Source: Telluria antibiotica
Lineage (GTDB): Bacteria > Pseudomonadota > Gammaproteobacteria > Burkholderiales > Burkholderiaceae_D
Assembly (NCBI RefSeq): GCF_011682055.1
Contig: NZ_JAAQOM010000010.1
Coordinates: forward strand, 62,001-126,000
Length of the DNA: 64,000 nt
Direction: 5' to 3'
Numbering within the stretch: position 1 is the stretch's first letter; the number at the start of each line of letters is the position of its first letter. Shown in pieces: positions 8,339 to 16,981 of this stretch. The notes beneath the pieces are model-generated. The model ran no database searches. It saw only the letters and a list, made by a program, of their open reading frames with translations, and was not told where the DNA came from. The translations under genes and the position numbers were made by a program.

Positions 8339-9409
8339 ATGAAACATTTCAGGATGTCGTTCATCGTGACGGCGTTGTGCCTGGTGGGCTCCGCGTGGTG
8401 GGGCTACTCGCATGCCGGCCTGGCCGGCGCGCTGACGGCAGTGGGTATCGCCGCGATCCTCGCGGTGATGGAAGTCTCGCTGTCGTTCGACAACGCGGTG
8501 GTCAACGCCTCCGTGCTGAAGACCTGGGACCCGTTCTGGAAAAAGCTGTTCCTGGGCGTGGGCATCATCATCGCCGTCTTCGGCATGCGCCTGCTGTTCC
8601 CGCTCGTGATCGTCGCGGTGGCGGCCGACCTGGGCCTGATGGACGTGTGGAACATGGCGTTGCAGGACCCGAAGCAGTACTCGATGCACCTGACGAACCA
8701 CCACGCCGAAGTGGCGGCGTTCGGCGGCATGTTCCTGCTGCTGGTCTTCCTGAACTTCCTGTTCGATGACGAGAAGGAGCACCACTGGCTCGGCCACTTC
8801 GAAGAAAAGCTCGGATCGCTCGGCAAGGTGTCGTCGATCTCCGTGATGATCGCGATCGGCGCGCTGATGGGCAGCCTGACGCTGGTGCCGGAAGCGCAGA
8901 AGATGGTCGTGCTGATGTCGGGCCTGTGGGGCATCCTGATCTACGTCGGCGTGGACGTGCTGTCGAACATGCTCGAGAAATCGGAAGAGGGCGGCGGCGA
9001 CGTGGGCGAGATGGTCAAGCGCGGCGGTATCGGCGGCTTCCTGTACCTGGAAGTGCTGGATGCATCGTTCAGCTTCGACGGCGTGATCGGCGCCTTTGCC
9101 ATCACCAACGACGTCGTGATCATCATGCTGGGCCTCGCGATCGGTGCGATGTTCGTGCGTTCGCTGACGGTGTACCTCGTGGAGAAGGGCACGCTCGACC
9201 AGTTCGTGTACCTGGAACACGGTGCTCACTACGCGATCGGTATCCTCGCGCTGATCATGCTGGCCAGTATGAAGTTCCACGTGCCGGAGCTCGTGACGGG
9301 CCTCGCGGGTGTCGCCTTCATCGGTGCCTCGGTGTGGTCGTCGATCCGGTATCGCAAGAAGCAGGAAGCGTTGGGTGTGCACACGAAGGAATTGGCGCAC
9401 GCGGAGTGA
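8339..9409 (+). CDS. DUF475 (TerC-related) integral membrane protein
   Basis: Polytopic inner-membrane protein of 356 residues related to TerC. It carries the TerC-type acidic motifs inside membrane segments: EVSLSFDNAVVNA near residue 50 and EVLDASFSFDGVIGAF near residue 240, which probably bind metal. The start at 8339 has AAGGGAG six bases upstream; the ATG at 8333 abuts that Shine-Dalgarno and is less likely. It heads a plus-strand run with two TerD-like genes and an AIM24-like gene. The TerC/TerD association is established as a predicted metal-linked stress module; transport of a specific ion is unproven. Confidence 0.85.
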   Translation: MKHFRMSFIVTALCLVGSAWWGYSHAGLAGALTAVGIAAILAVMEVSLSFDNAVVNASVLKTWDPFWKKLFLGVGIIIAVFGMRLLFPLVIVAVAADLGLMDVWNMALQDPKQYSMHLTNHHAEVAAFGGMFLLLVFLNFLFDDEKEHHWLGHFEEKLGSLGKVSSISVMIAIGALMGSLTLVPEAQKMVVLMSGLWGILIYVGVDVLSNMLEKSEEGGGDVGEMVKRGGIGGFLYLEVLDASFSFDGVIGAFAITNDVVIIMLGLAIGAMFVRSLTVYLVEKGTLDQFVYLEHGAHYAIGILALIMLASMKFHVPELVTGLAGVAFIGASVWSSIRYRKKQEALGVHTKELAHAE

Positions 9410-9416
9410 TGCATGA

Positions 9417-9546
9417 CGGTGGGCACGGGGTGCCCATCCTACGGCAATCGTATAGACGGTGTGGAACGGAACGTAGGGTGGGCTCCCCGAGCCCACCATG
9501 CGAACCGATAACGTGAAACTCGGTGGGCACGGGGTGCCCACCCTAC
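9417..9546. repeat. Intergenic palindromic repeat cluster (three units, family copy 1)
   Basis: Three copies of a GC-rich palindrome: about 9418-9442 (GGTGGGCACGGGGTGCCCAT), 9473-9497 (GTAGGGTGGGCTCCCCGAGC...) in the opposite orientation, and 9521-9546. Each forms a stem GTGGGC(A/T)C with its complement, and neighbouring units can pair into a larger cruciform. The same unit recurs at 53544-53606 and 56575-56641, always between genes. Arrangement and size resemble REP/BIME elements. Confidence 0.85.
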
Positions 9547-9559
9547 ATGGAGAACCATC

Positions 9560-10135
9560 ATGGCAATCAGCTTGCAAAAAGGCGGCAACGTCAACCTGTC
9601 GAAAGAAGCACCGGGCCTGGCCAAACTGAAACTGGGCCTCGGCTGGGACCTGCGCAGCACGGACGGCGCGGCGTTCGACCTGGACGGTGTCGTGTTCCTG
9701 CTGAACCAGGCCGGCAAGGTGCGTTCCGACGCCGACTTCATCTTCTACAACAACCTGCGCTCCGCCGACGGTGCCGTCGTGCACTCGGGCGACAACCGCA
9801 CGGGCGCCGGTGACGGCGACGACGAGACGGTGACGATCGACCTCGCCAAGGTCCCGGCCGACGTCGACCGCGTCGTGCTCGCGGTGACGATCCACGAGGG
9901 CGACACGCGTCGCCAGAATTTCGGCCAGGTGAGCCGCGCGTTCATCCGCTGCATCAACGGCGCGAACGACAGCGAGATCGCCCGCTACGACCTGTCCGAA
10001 GACGGTTCGACCGAATCCGCGATGATTTTCGGCGAGGTGTATCGTAACGGCGCCGACTGGAAGTTCCGCGCGGTGGGCCAGGGCTTCAACGGCGGCCTCG
10101 GCCCCCTTGCCAAGAATTATGGCGTGAGCGTCTGA
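9560..10135 (+). CDS. TerD-family stress protein (first copy)
   Basis: Cytoplasmic protein of 191 residues covering a single TerD domain. Diagnostic motifs are the opening [17 protein letters not shown], the core LGLGWDLR, and the Ca2+-binding loop [13 protein letters not shown] around residues 76-90, whose acidic residues coordinate calcium in studied TerD proteins; the closing part has [12 protein letters not shown]. Family members belong to tellurite-resistance and general chemical-stress modules with TerC. It shares the fold with the gene at 10881-11462 but differs in its middle section, so the two are diverged paralogues. A Shine-Dalgarno-like GGAG precedes the start. Confidence 0.92.
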   Translation: MAISLQKGGNVNLSKEAPGLAKLKLGLGWDLRSTDGAAFDLDGVVFLLNQAGKVRSDADFIFYNNLRSADGAVVHSGDNRTGAGDGDDETVTIDLAKVPADVDRVVLAVTIHEGDTRRQNFGQVSRAFIRCINGANDSEIARYDLSEDGSTESAMIFGEVYRNGADWKFRAVGQGFNGGLGPLAKNYGVSV

Positions 10136-10163
10136 CCAACGTGCCGTCCTGAAAGGAAGCCAA

Positions 10164-10859
10164 ATGCCAGTGTTTACCGTGACCGGGGACGTCGATCCCT
10201 TCCTGCATGTGTCGCTCAAGCGCGGCGAGACCATCTACTGCGAATCGGATGCGATGGTCATGATGGAATCGACGCTCGACCTGAAGGGCAAGATGAAAGG
10301 GGGCCTGGGCAGCGCGCTGATGCGCACCTTCGCCAACGGCGAGTCGTTCTTCCAGCAGCACATCGAGGCGGCACGCGGCGATGGCGATTGCCTGCTGTCG
10401 CCCACGCTCCCCGGTGCGATGCAGATCGTCGACTGCGGCCCGAACCAGTACATCATCAGCGATGGCGCGTTCGTCGCGGCCGCATCCGGCGTCGACCTGC
10501 GCGTGCGCACGCAGAGCCTGGGCAATGCGCTGTTCGCCCAGAGCGGCGGCTTCTTCGTGACGGAGACGGCGGGCAGCGGCCAGGTCGTCGTGTCCGGCTT
10601 CGGCTCGATGAGCGTACTGGAAGTGGAACCGGGCAAGGACGCGATCATCGACAACTCGCACGTCGTCGCCTGGGACAGCACCTTGCACTACGAGATCTCG
10701 ATCACGACCGGCACCAGCGGTGGCTTCCTGGGCAATTTGATCAACAGCCAGACCAGCGGCGAAGGCATCGTCCTGCGCTTCTCCGGTCGCGGCAAGATTT
10801 ACGTCTGTTCGCGCAACCGCGCCGCGTTCAAAGCGTGGACGCAGGCGCCTGCGCGCTGA
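10164..10859 (+). CDS. AIM24/TIGR00266-family protein
   Basis: Soluble protein of 231 residues with the AIM24/TIGR00266 beta-rich fold. Visible family features are the early RGETIYCESDAMVMME segment, LGSALMRTFANGESFFQQHI, and the later GSGQVVVSGFGSMSVLEV followed by NSHVVAWDSTL. The fold resembles the tryptophan-RNA-binding attenuator protein; its biochemical role is unknown. It sits between two TerD genes, 28 bp after the first and 21 bp before the second, an arrangement expected of Ter stress modules. AAAGGAAG precedes the start. Confidence 0.88.
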   Translation: MPVFTVTGDVDPFLHVSLKRGETIYCESDAMVMMESTLDLKGKMKGGLGSALMRTFANGESFFQQHIEAARGDGDCLLSPTLPGAMQIVDCGPNQYIISDGAFVAAASGVDLRVRTQSLGNALFAQSGGFFVTETAGSGQVVVSGFGSMSVLEVEPGKDAIIDNSHVVAWDSTLHYEISITTGTSGGFLGNLINSQTSGEGIVLRFSGRGKIYVCSRNRAAFKAWTQAPAR

Positions 10860-10880
10860 CGCATGAAAGGAGTCTGAAAA

Positions 10881-11462
10881 ATGGCAGTGAATCTGCAGAA
10901 GGGCCAGAAGATCTCGCTTGAGAAGGAAGCCGGCGGCGCCCTGTCGCGCGTAACGATGGGCCTCGGCTGGGACGTGGCGAAGAAGGGCGGCTTCTTCGGC
11001 TTCGGCGCGAAGAGCGACGCGATCGACCTCGACGCGTCCGTCGTGATGTTCGACGACACGAACCGTCCCGTCGACGTGGTCTGGTTCCGTCAACTGAAAA
11101 GCCGCGACGGCAGCATCACGCACACGGGCGACAACCGCACGGGCGCGGGCGATGGCGACGACGAGCAGATCGTCGTCGACCTGCGCACGGTGCCGCCTAA
11201 CGTGAGGTCGCTCGTCTTCACCGTCAACAGCTTCACGGGCCAGAATTTCTCGACGGTGCAGAACGCGTTCTGCCGGATCTTCGATACGAACAATGGCAAG
11301 GAGATCGCACGCTACGACCTGTCCGTGCAGGGTTCGCACACGGCCCAGATCATGGCCAAGCTGTACCGCCACAATGGCGAGTGGAAGATGCATGCGATCG
11401 GCGAGAACGGCACCGGCCGCACGTTCGACGACCTCATGCCGCTGATCGTCCCGCACCTGTAA
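10881..11462 (+). CDS. TerD-family stress protein (second copy)
   Basis: TerD-domain protein of 193 residues. It opens with NLQKGQKISLEKEAGG, has the core MGLGWDVAKK, and carries the same calcium loop [13 protein letters not shown] near residue 85. Compared with the copy at 9560 it has a short extra segment (GGFFGFGAKSDAIDLDAS), typical of the TerD/TerZ branch. It closes the Ter run and is followed by a strong intrinsic terminator. GAAAGGAGT lies about seven bases before the ATG. Confidence 0.92.
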   Translation: MAVNLQKGQKISLEKEAGGALSRVTMGLGWDVAKKGGFFGFGAKSDAIDLDASVVMFDDTNRPVDVVWFRQLKSRDGSITHTGDNRTGAGDGDDEQIVVDLRTVPPNVRSLVFTVNSFTGQNFSTVQNAFCRIFDTNNGKEIARYDLSVQGSHTAQIMAKLYRHNGEWKMHAIGENGTGRTFDDLMPLIVPHL

Positions 11463-11538
11463 TCGTTGTTTGTTCTCTCCGCGGACCCGTCTCCGTCCGC
11501 GGCTTCCCACGTGGGCGGCTTGGCGCCCACGCCTTTTA

Positions 11539-11565
11539 ACGGCTCCCTCGGGAGCCGTCTTTTTT
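11539..11565 (+). terminator. Rho-independent terminator of the Ter cluster
   Basis: Perfect stem ACGGCTCC/GGAGCCGT with a CTCG loop, then TCTTTTTT. It ends the run from the DUF475 gene to the second TerD gene. Confidence 0.9.
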
Positions 11566-11643
11566 GGTATTGACGACGATCAGCCGGCAGCCGTGGCCAC
11601 GCGCGTAGATTGTGCTTCCTTCTCATCCATCCATGGAGGACAC

Positions 11644-11937
11644 ATGAAGCGCTACCACATCACGCTTGGCGCGAGGACGACTGCAGGAGGCACCGTGATC
11701 GGCGCGTCGAGCCTCTCGTCGATCGATGGCGCGCGCATGGCACTGGAGGGCGACAAGGTCAGTTGTCCGCAGTGTCACAGCGACGGCGTGATCGTCTGCG
11801 CCGGCCCCCGGCTCCCCGACGACTGGGAGGGCAGGCGGTACGCATTGCAGGATGATCTTTGCGCGTGCAAGTGCGTCCCCGCGCCGCGTCTGGTCGCGAC
11901 CCAGACATTGAGATGCCAGCATGTAGAAAGTCCTTGA
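11644..11937 (+). CDS. PAAR-domain protein
   Basis: Small protein of 97 residues with PAAR features: a glycine-rich beginning (GARTTAGGTVIGASS), GDKVSCPQCHSDGVIVCAGP and the closing LCACKCVPAPRLVA. PAAR proteins cap the VgrG spike of type VI secretion systems and can carry effectors. This one is a bare PAAR with no toxin extension, and no vgrG or other T6SS gene is in the window, so it is an orphan. The start has GGAGGA four bases upstream; a longer frame from 11470 crosses the terminator region and is rejected. Confidence 0.82.
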   Translation: MKRYHITLGARTTAGGTVIGASSLSSIDGARMALEGDKVSCPQCHSDGVIVCAGPRLPDDWEGRRYALQDDLCACKCVPAPRLVATQTLRCQHVESP

Positions 11938-11982
11938 CCCTGGCGGTTTTTCGTCCTACTGTATTACTCAATTAATACAGTA
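11934..11982 (+). promoter_or_regulatory. Promoter and overlapping palindromic operator of the GntR-ABC operon
   Basis: A sigma-70-like promoter TTGACC (11934-11939), 17-base spacer, TACTGT (11957-11962). The -10 box is the first part of a perfect inverted repeat TACTGTATTA-N6-TAATACAGTA (11957-11982). The regulator ATG is at 11989. Such placement means that a bound repressor would block RNA polymerase, the expected autoregulation by the YtrA-type GntR encoded immediately downstream. Confidence 0.85.
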
Positions 11983-11988
11983 GACGCC

Positions 11989-12384
11989 ATGCCAACCCAT
12001 CCCGCCTCCCTGTTTTCGATCGCGACCGGATCGCCGGAACCGATCTACCGCCAGCTCGTCGAGCAGGTCCGGCGCCTGTCGGCCAGCGGCCAGCTCCGGC
12101 CCGGCGACGAGATGCCGTCCGTGCGCGAGATCGCCCAGGCGCTCACGTTGAATCCGATGACCGTGTCGAAGGCCTACGGCCTGCTGGAAATGGAAGGCGT
12201 GCTGGCGCGCCGGCGCGGGCTCGGCATGGTGGTGGCCGAGTCGGCTGCGCCGGCCGCGAAAGCCGACATCGTCGGCCTGCTCCGTCCCACGCTCGAGCGC
12301 GCGGCCACGGAGGCGCGCCAGCTCGAACTCGATTCGGACACCGTCCTCTCCCTGTTCGCAACCATTCTGAAGGAAACAAAATGA
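11989..12384 (+). CDS. GntR-family regulator, YtrA subfamily
   Basis: Small repressor-like protein of 131 residues: a winged helix-turn-helix at about 15-80 (PIYRQLVEQVRRL, then MPSVREIAQALTLNPMTVSK) and a short helical C-terminal dimerisation tail in place of a large ligand domain. This length and layout define the YtrA subfamily, usually encoded with ABC transporters and autoregulated. Its stop overlaps the start of the ATPase gene as ATGA. The palindrome at 11957-11982 is the probable operator. Confidence 0.9.
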   Translation: MPTHPASLFSIATGSPEPIYRQLVEQVRRLSASGQLRPGDEMPSVREIAQALTLNPMTVSKAYGLLEMEGVLARRRGLGMVVAESAAPAAKADIVGLLRPTLERAATEARQLELDSDTVLSLFATILKETK

Positions 12385-13253
12385 GTGCCCCCATCGTTCG
12401 CATGTCTTCGGTCAGCAAGCATTTCGGCAGCCAGCGGGTGCTCGCGGGGCTGGACTGGCAGATCGCGCCCGGCCAGGTGGTCGGCCTGCTGGGCCGCAAC
12501 GGCGCCGGCAAGTCCACGCTGCTCGAGTGCATGCTCGGGCTGCGCGAGGCCGACGCCGGCGGCGTGTCGCTGTTCGACGAGGACGTGGCCGCGCTGTCGG
12601 AGGACGCGCGCGGCCGCATCGGCTACGTCCCGCAGCGGACCGACCTGTTCGACTGGCTGACGCCCGTGCAGATGTTCGACTACTTCCGCGCCATGTATCC
12701 GCGCTGGAATGCGGCCAAGGTCGAGGGCCTGCTGTCGCGCTGGGGCTTCGGGCCCGACCTGCGCAACAAGCCGATCAAGCGGCTGTCCGGCGGCGAGCAG
12801 CAGAGACTGGCCATCATCCGCGCGCTGGCGCACGATCCGGTCCTGCTGATCCTGGACGAACCCGTGTCCGCACTGGACCCCGTCGGCCGGCGCGAATTCC
12901 TGCGCGAGCTGGTCGACCAGGTGATCGAGCGCGGCACGACCGTCGTGTTCTCGACGCACATCCTGTCCGACCTGGAGCGCGTCGCGTTCGACCTCGCGTT
13001 CCTGAAGGATGGCCGCATCGCGCTGCAGGGCCAGACGGACGCGCTGCTGGAAGGCGCGCGCCGTATCGTCGTGCCGGCCGCCACCTTGTCGGTCGCACCG
13101 CTGGCGGGAGAAGTGCGCCGGCGCCACGAGGGCGCGATGACGAGCGTGATCGTGCAGGCGCCCGGCGACGACGTCGCGCGTCTCGCGCGCGAGCCGGGCG
13201 TGCGCGTGGAACCGCTCAGCCTGGAAGACCTGTTCATCGAGGTGACGCAATGA
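12381..13253 (+). CDS. ABC transporter ATP-binding protein
   Basis: Nucleotide-binding subunit of 290 residues. Walker A GRNGAGKS at 38-45, Q-loop region GYVPQRTDLFDWLT, signature LSGGEQQRL around 134-142, Walker B LLILDEP with the catalytic Glu, and the H-loop FSTHIL. The C-terminal 75 residues form the extension common in drug- or bacitracin-type exporters. It overlaps the regulator by 4 bases and the permease by 4, so the three are one operon. The substrate is unknown; YtrA-linked systems are often induced by cell-wall-active compounds. Confidence 0.92.
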   Translation: MSAPIVRMSSVSKHFGSQRVLAGLDWQIAPGQVVGLLGRNGAGKSTLLECMLGLREADAGGVSLFDEDVAALSEDARGRIGYVPQRTDLFDWLTPVQMFDYFRAMYPRWNAAKVEGLLSRWGFGPDLRNKPIKRLSGGEQQRLAIIRALAHDPVLLILDEPVSALDPVGRREFLRELVDQVIERGTTVVFSTHILSDLERVAFDLAFLKDGRIALQGQTDALLEGARRIVVPAATLSVAPLAGEVRRRHEGAMTSVIVQAPGDDVARLAREPGVRVEPLSLEDLFIEVTQ

Positions 13254-14677
13254 ACGCCGCGCTGTACGACTATCGGATGATCTGGCGCGCGGCCGCGGCG
13301 CAGCGCGAGCCGGGCGGGGTGCGCGCCGTGTGCGCGATCGCCGGCGTCGTCGTCGCCTGCGGCCTCATCGTGGCCATTCTCGGCGACCTGCAGGCCCTGC
13401 AAGCGCTGCGCTTCATCATCGCCGCCGCCTTCATGGCGCTGGCGTTCATCTGGACATTCCTGTTCGTGCCCGGTTCGATCCGCATGAATTCGCCCATCAA
13501 CGCGTGGCTGCTGCCGCGCCAGCGTCGCCGCCTGCGGCAGATGACGGCAGCGTACTGGTTCGTCGCCACGCTCGGTATCGCGTACGGCCTCGGCAACTGG
13601 CACGTGCTGCCGCTCGTCGCGTTCGCCACGCTGGGGATGGCGCTGCTGATGGCGGGGAACAAATACGTGCCTTACCTGATGATGTTGGGCGGGAACGGGC
13701 CGTGGCTTGTGCAGGTCATGCTGCCGCCGGCGTGGGCGGCGCCGATGACCGGCAACGCTGCCCTCTGGACACTGGACGTCCTGCTCCTGCCCGCTGCGGT
13801 GTGGGGCCTACGCTGGCTGTATCCTGCCGGCGGCGACGCCTATTTCGGACGGCGTGACGATCAGCTCAAGCGCGTGAACCAGTTCGCCTTGCGCACACAG
13901 GACAAGCAGCCCACGGCGCAAGGCATGGTCGGGCAAGGCAATCTCTCGTTCTACCGTGTCGCACTGCGCTGCGATCGGCGCCGCGCCGACCCGGCCACCA
14001 TGCTGATGCATGCGCTGGGCCCGACGGCACACTGGACTGCCTGGATCGGCGCCATCGCCGTCATGCTGCTCATCGCCGTCGGTGCGAATGTCGCGCTGGG
14101 CCGGTGGCAAGGCGCCGCCGTGCAAGCGTTCGTCGGCCAGATCGCCATCGTCGCTCCCGGCGCGCTGGCGTTGATCGTCTTGTTCAGCACGGCCCAGTAC
14201 GGCCAGCAACTGCGCCGCACGCGAGGCGAGCAGGCCTTGCTGCGCCTGACGCCACTGGCCGGCGATGCCGCGTTGCTGAACCAGCGCCTCGCCACACGCA
14301 TGCTGCGTCAGGCGCTCTCGATCTGGGTCTTGTTGACCGTGGCCATCGCCGCCGTCGTGCTGCCGTTCGCCACCGGCCCGGATGCGCTGCTGCGCCAACT
14401 CGTCCTGTGCTGCGTGGCCGGCCAGGCGGCAATGATGGGTCTGCTGAGCGATTATGCGAGCGAACGTGGCGGCTGGAACCCGGCGCTGGCATTGCGTGCT
14501 GCCGCCTACGTCGCCGCCCAGGCGCTCGTGGCCATGGGCCTCGCCAACGTGACCGGCACGACGGTGTGGCCATGGCTCATCGCGATCTCGCCTGCCATCT
14601 GCGCCGTGCAATTGCGGCTCGACTGGAAGCGCATGCTGGCCGCGCCACCCGCGTTCCCGGCGGGGCGGATGGCGTGA
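13250..14677 (+). CDS. ABC transporter membrane protein
   Basis: Integral membrane partner of the preceding ATPase, 475 residues, with about ten to twelve hydrophobic segments in two groups separated by a hydrophilic middle (about residues 200-255). No named permease motif is recognised. The ATG at 13250 overlaps the ATPase stop as ATGA, which fixes the start; the same frame is open far upstream, opposite the ATPase frame, an effect of high GC. It ends 13 bp before the convergent ggt gene. Confidence 0.82.
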   Translation: MNAALYDYRMIWRAAAAQREPGGVRAVCAIAGVVVACGLIVAILGDLQALQALRFIIAAAFMALAFIWTFLFVPGSIRMNSPINAWLLPRQRRRLRQMTAAYWFVATLGIAYGLGNWHVLPLVAFATLGMALLMAGNKYVPYLMMLGGNGPWLVQVMLPPAWAAPMTGNAALWTLDVLLLPAAVWGLRWLYPAGGDAYFGRRDDQLKRVNQFALRTQDKQPTAQGMVGQGNLSFYRVALRCDRRRADPATMLMHALGPTAHWTAWIGAIAVMLLIAVGANVALGRWQGAAVQAFVGQIAIVAPGALALIVLFSTAQYGQQLRRTRGEQALLRLTPLAGDAALLNQRLATRMLRQALSIWVLLTVAIAAVVLPFATGPDALLRQLVLCCVAGQAAMMGLLSDYASERGGWNPALALRAAAYVAAQALVAMGLANVTGTTVWPWLIAISPAICAVQLRLDWKRMLAAPPAFPAGRMA

Positions 14678-14690
14678 TCAGGGCGCGGGT

Positions 14691-16445
14691 TCAGTGCCCG
14701 CGCTTCTGCACGAGCGCCGTGCCGATGCCGTGGCGGTGGCCTTCGCTGACGGCCGTCACGGTGCCGTCCGGGTTGAACACGATGGCGTTGGCGGCGCCGA
14801 TTTCTTCGGGGTTCGCTTCCCACTTGTGGCCGAACTGTTCCAGCGCCTGGGCTTGCGGGGTGCCCGTAAAACCCGGTTCGACGGCCGTCTCCTTGGCGTT
14901 GCGCTGCGACAGCCGCGGCGCGTCGATGGCCTGGTCCATCGGCATGCCGAGATCGACGTAGTTGACGATCGTCTGCAGCACCGTCGTGATGATCGTGGCG
15001 CCGCCCGGGCTGCCGATGGTGAACGCGGGCTTGCCGTCCTTGAACGCGATCGTCGGCGCCATGCTACTGCGCGGGCGCTTGCCCGCTTCCGGGATGTTGG
15101 GTGCGGGGCCCGTGAAGTCGAAGTCCGTCATCTCGTTATTCAGCAGGAAGCCGTAGCCCGGCACGACGATGCCGCTGCCGCCCCATGATTCGATCGTGAA
15201 CGTGTAGGCGACGACGTTGCCCCATTTGTCCGACACCGTCAGGTGCGTCGTGTGCGTGCCTTCGCGCATGATCAGGTCCTGCTGCGGGCGCAGCGGGAAG
15301 CTGCGGTCGTTCTCGTACAGGAAGGCGTCGCCGGCGGGGACGACGCCGGCCGCGCGGTCGGGGCGGATCAGCGAGCGGCGCTGCGCCGCGAACTGCTTCG
15401 ACAGCATGCCTTCGATGGGCGCGTCGACATATTCCGGGTCGCCGACATAGGCGTTGCGGTCGGCGAACGCAAGGCGGCTCGCTTCCAGGTACAGGTGCTC
15501 CGCGTTCGCGCGCGGCATGGACTTCAGGTCGAAGCCTTCGAGGATGTTCAGCGCCTCGGCCACCGTCACGCCGCCGCTGCTGGGCGGCGGCATGCCGTAC
15601 ACGTCGTAGCCGCGGTACGTGGAGCGGATCGGCTGGCGGATGCGCACCTCGTAGTTCGCGAGGTCGGCGAGGCTCATCGTGCCGGGGCGGACCTGGCTGC
15701 CGGCCGTGACGGGCGGCCGGTTGACGGCGGCGACGACGGCCTGCGCCAGCGGGCCTTCGTAAAACGTTTTATATCCTTTCGCCGCGAGCTCGCGGTAGGC
15801 CTTGGCGAGGTCCGGGTTCTTGACGATCGTCCCCGTCGGCAGCGCCTTGCCGTTCTTCAGGTACAGGCGGCTCGTCGTCTCGAACATGCCGAACTTCTTT
15901 TCGTTCCCGACGATCAGGCCGTGCATCGTCTCGCTGACGGGGAAGCCCTTCGTCGCGACCTGGATCGCGGGCGCCAGCACCTGCTTGAACGACATCGTGC
16001 CGTAACGCTCCAGCGCCTCGTGCCAGCCGCGCACGGTGCCCGGCACGCCGACGGACGCGCCGCTGGCGACGGCCGTGTCGAAATCGATCGCCTTGCCGTT
16101 GTCCTGGAAGACGGTCGGGCTGAACGACGCGGGGGCCGTCTCGCGGTGGTCGATCGTGATCACGCGCTTGTCCTTCGCGAGATACACGACCATGAAGCCG
16201 CCGCCGCCGATGCCGCAGCTGAACGGATCGGTGACGCCCAGCGTGGCCGCCGCCGCGACGGCCGCGTCGACGGCGTTGCCGCCCTTGTCGAGGATGGCGA
16301 TCGCGGCGGCCGACGCCTTTTCGCTGATCGTGGCGACGGCGCCCCCTGTCCCCGTGGCGACGGGCGTCTTGGCGAGGGCGAGCGGCGGCGCGAGGACGAT
16401 CGAGAGGATCAGTCCGCAAGTGAGGGCTTTGACGGAAGTGGTCAT
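14691..16445 (-). CDS. ggt: Gamma-glutamyltransferase (glutathione hydrolase), periplasmic
   Basis: Precursor of 584 residues that self-cleaves into large and small subunits and removes the gamma-glutamyl group of glutathione. A signal peptide covers about residues 1-25. The autocatalytic nucleophile is T399 in HTTHLTVSDKWGN, preceded by the large-subunit motif CGIGGGGFMVVY near residue 77. The substrate-binding GSPGGATIITTV lies in the small subunit. Both halves are complete. It ends a minus-strand run GST, lipoprotein, ggt, with 34 bp between the last two, so shared transcription of thiol-related genes is plausible. Confidence 0.95.
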   Translation of the reverse strand: MTTSVKALTCGLILSIVLAPPLALAKTPVATGTGGAVATISEKASAAAIAILDKGGNAVDAAVAAAATLGVTDPFSCGIGGGGFMVVYLAKDKRVITIDHRETAPASFSPTVFQDNGKAIDFDTAVASGASVGVPGTVRGWHEALERYGTMSFKQVLAPAIQVATKGFPVSETMHGLIVGNEKKFGMFETTSRLYLKNGKALPTGTIVKNPDLAKAYRELAAKGYKTFYEGPLAQAVVAAVNRPPVTAGSQVRPGTMSLADLANYEVRIRQPIRSTYRGYDVYGMPPPSSGGVTVAEALNILEGFDLKSMPRANAEHLYLEASRLAFADRNAYVGDPEYVDAPIEGMLSKQFAAQRRSLIRPDRAAGVVPAGDAFLYENDRSFPLRPQQDLIMREGTHTTHLTVSDKWGNVVAYTFTIESWGGSGIVVPGYGFLLNNEMTDFDFTGPAPNIPEAGKRPRSSMAPTIAFKDGKPAFTIGSPGGATIITTVLQTIVNYVDLGMPMDQAIDAPRLSQRNAKETAVEPGFTGTPQAQALEQFGHKWEANPEEIGAANAIVFNPDGTVTAVSEGHRHGIGTALVQKRGH

Positions 16446-16479
16446 GGCTGGCGCAGGAAGTGGATGTGGGTGGCGGCGC

Positions 16480-16902
16480 TCATCGGGGCGGGGCCGTGAT
16501 CTTGAGCGTGACGGGAATGATGTCGCCCGGCCGCATCGTGCCGGCCGCGCGTGCGGGCGGGATCGCGGACGTGTCGAGGGCGATGCGGGCGCCGTGCAGC
16601 GACGGCGGCGTGGCCGTCGGCTGGTCGGGGCCAAGCGTGAATTCCTCGGCGCCGTCCGGGCCGTGGACGACGAAGCGGAAGATCAGCCGTCCGGCCCACA
16701 CGCAGCGGGTGTTCGCGGGGCAGCGGCTGTCGCTGTAGCTGTCGTACGTGAGGACGAGGCCATGCGCCAGGGCGACGCTCTGCTCAGGGCGGAGCGGATA
16801 CACGGCGTCCTGCGGCGGCGCGGCGGCACAGCCCGCGAACAGGGAAAACGACGCCGCCACGAGGGTGGCGGCCAGAGCGGCAAGCGGGCGCGGCGGCGTC
16901 AT
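16480..16902 (-). CDS. Small periplasmic lipoprotein of unknown function
   Basis: Protein of 140 residues with a lipoprotein signal peptide and lipobox FAGC at about residues 22-25. The mature part has CPANTRCVWAGRLIFRFVV (two cysteines that may form a disulphide) and is otherwise beta-rich. Putative lipoproteins with the pattern around CVWAG are widespread but uncharacterised. The frame extends 52 codons upstream into the GST gene; the start used gives the signal peptide. It lies between a GST and ggt on the same strand. Confidence 0.72.
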   Translation of the reverse strand: MTPPRPLAALAATLVAASFSLFAGCAAAPPQDAVYPLRPEQSVALAHGLVLTYDSYSDSRCPANTRCVWAGRLIFRFVVHGPDGAEEFTLGPDQPTATPPSLHGARIALDTSAIPPARAAGTMRPGDIIPVTLKITAPPR

Positions 16903-16981
16903 GAAGCGTCCTTTGTTTGCGAACAGCCAATCATAACAAAACCGCCCGTCGGGGCCGGTGCGATTCGGCCAGTGCGGCCGT

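Noticed and set aside
7604..10234. 876-codon minus-strand frame across nhaR, the DUF475 gene and TerD
   Set aside because: Joins unrelated genes; only a GC-driven open frame.
12527..14677. 716-codon frame for the ABC permease
   Set aside because: The first 241 codons are an alternate frame of the ATPase gene; the permease starts at 13250.
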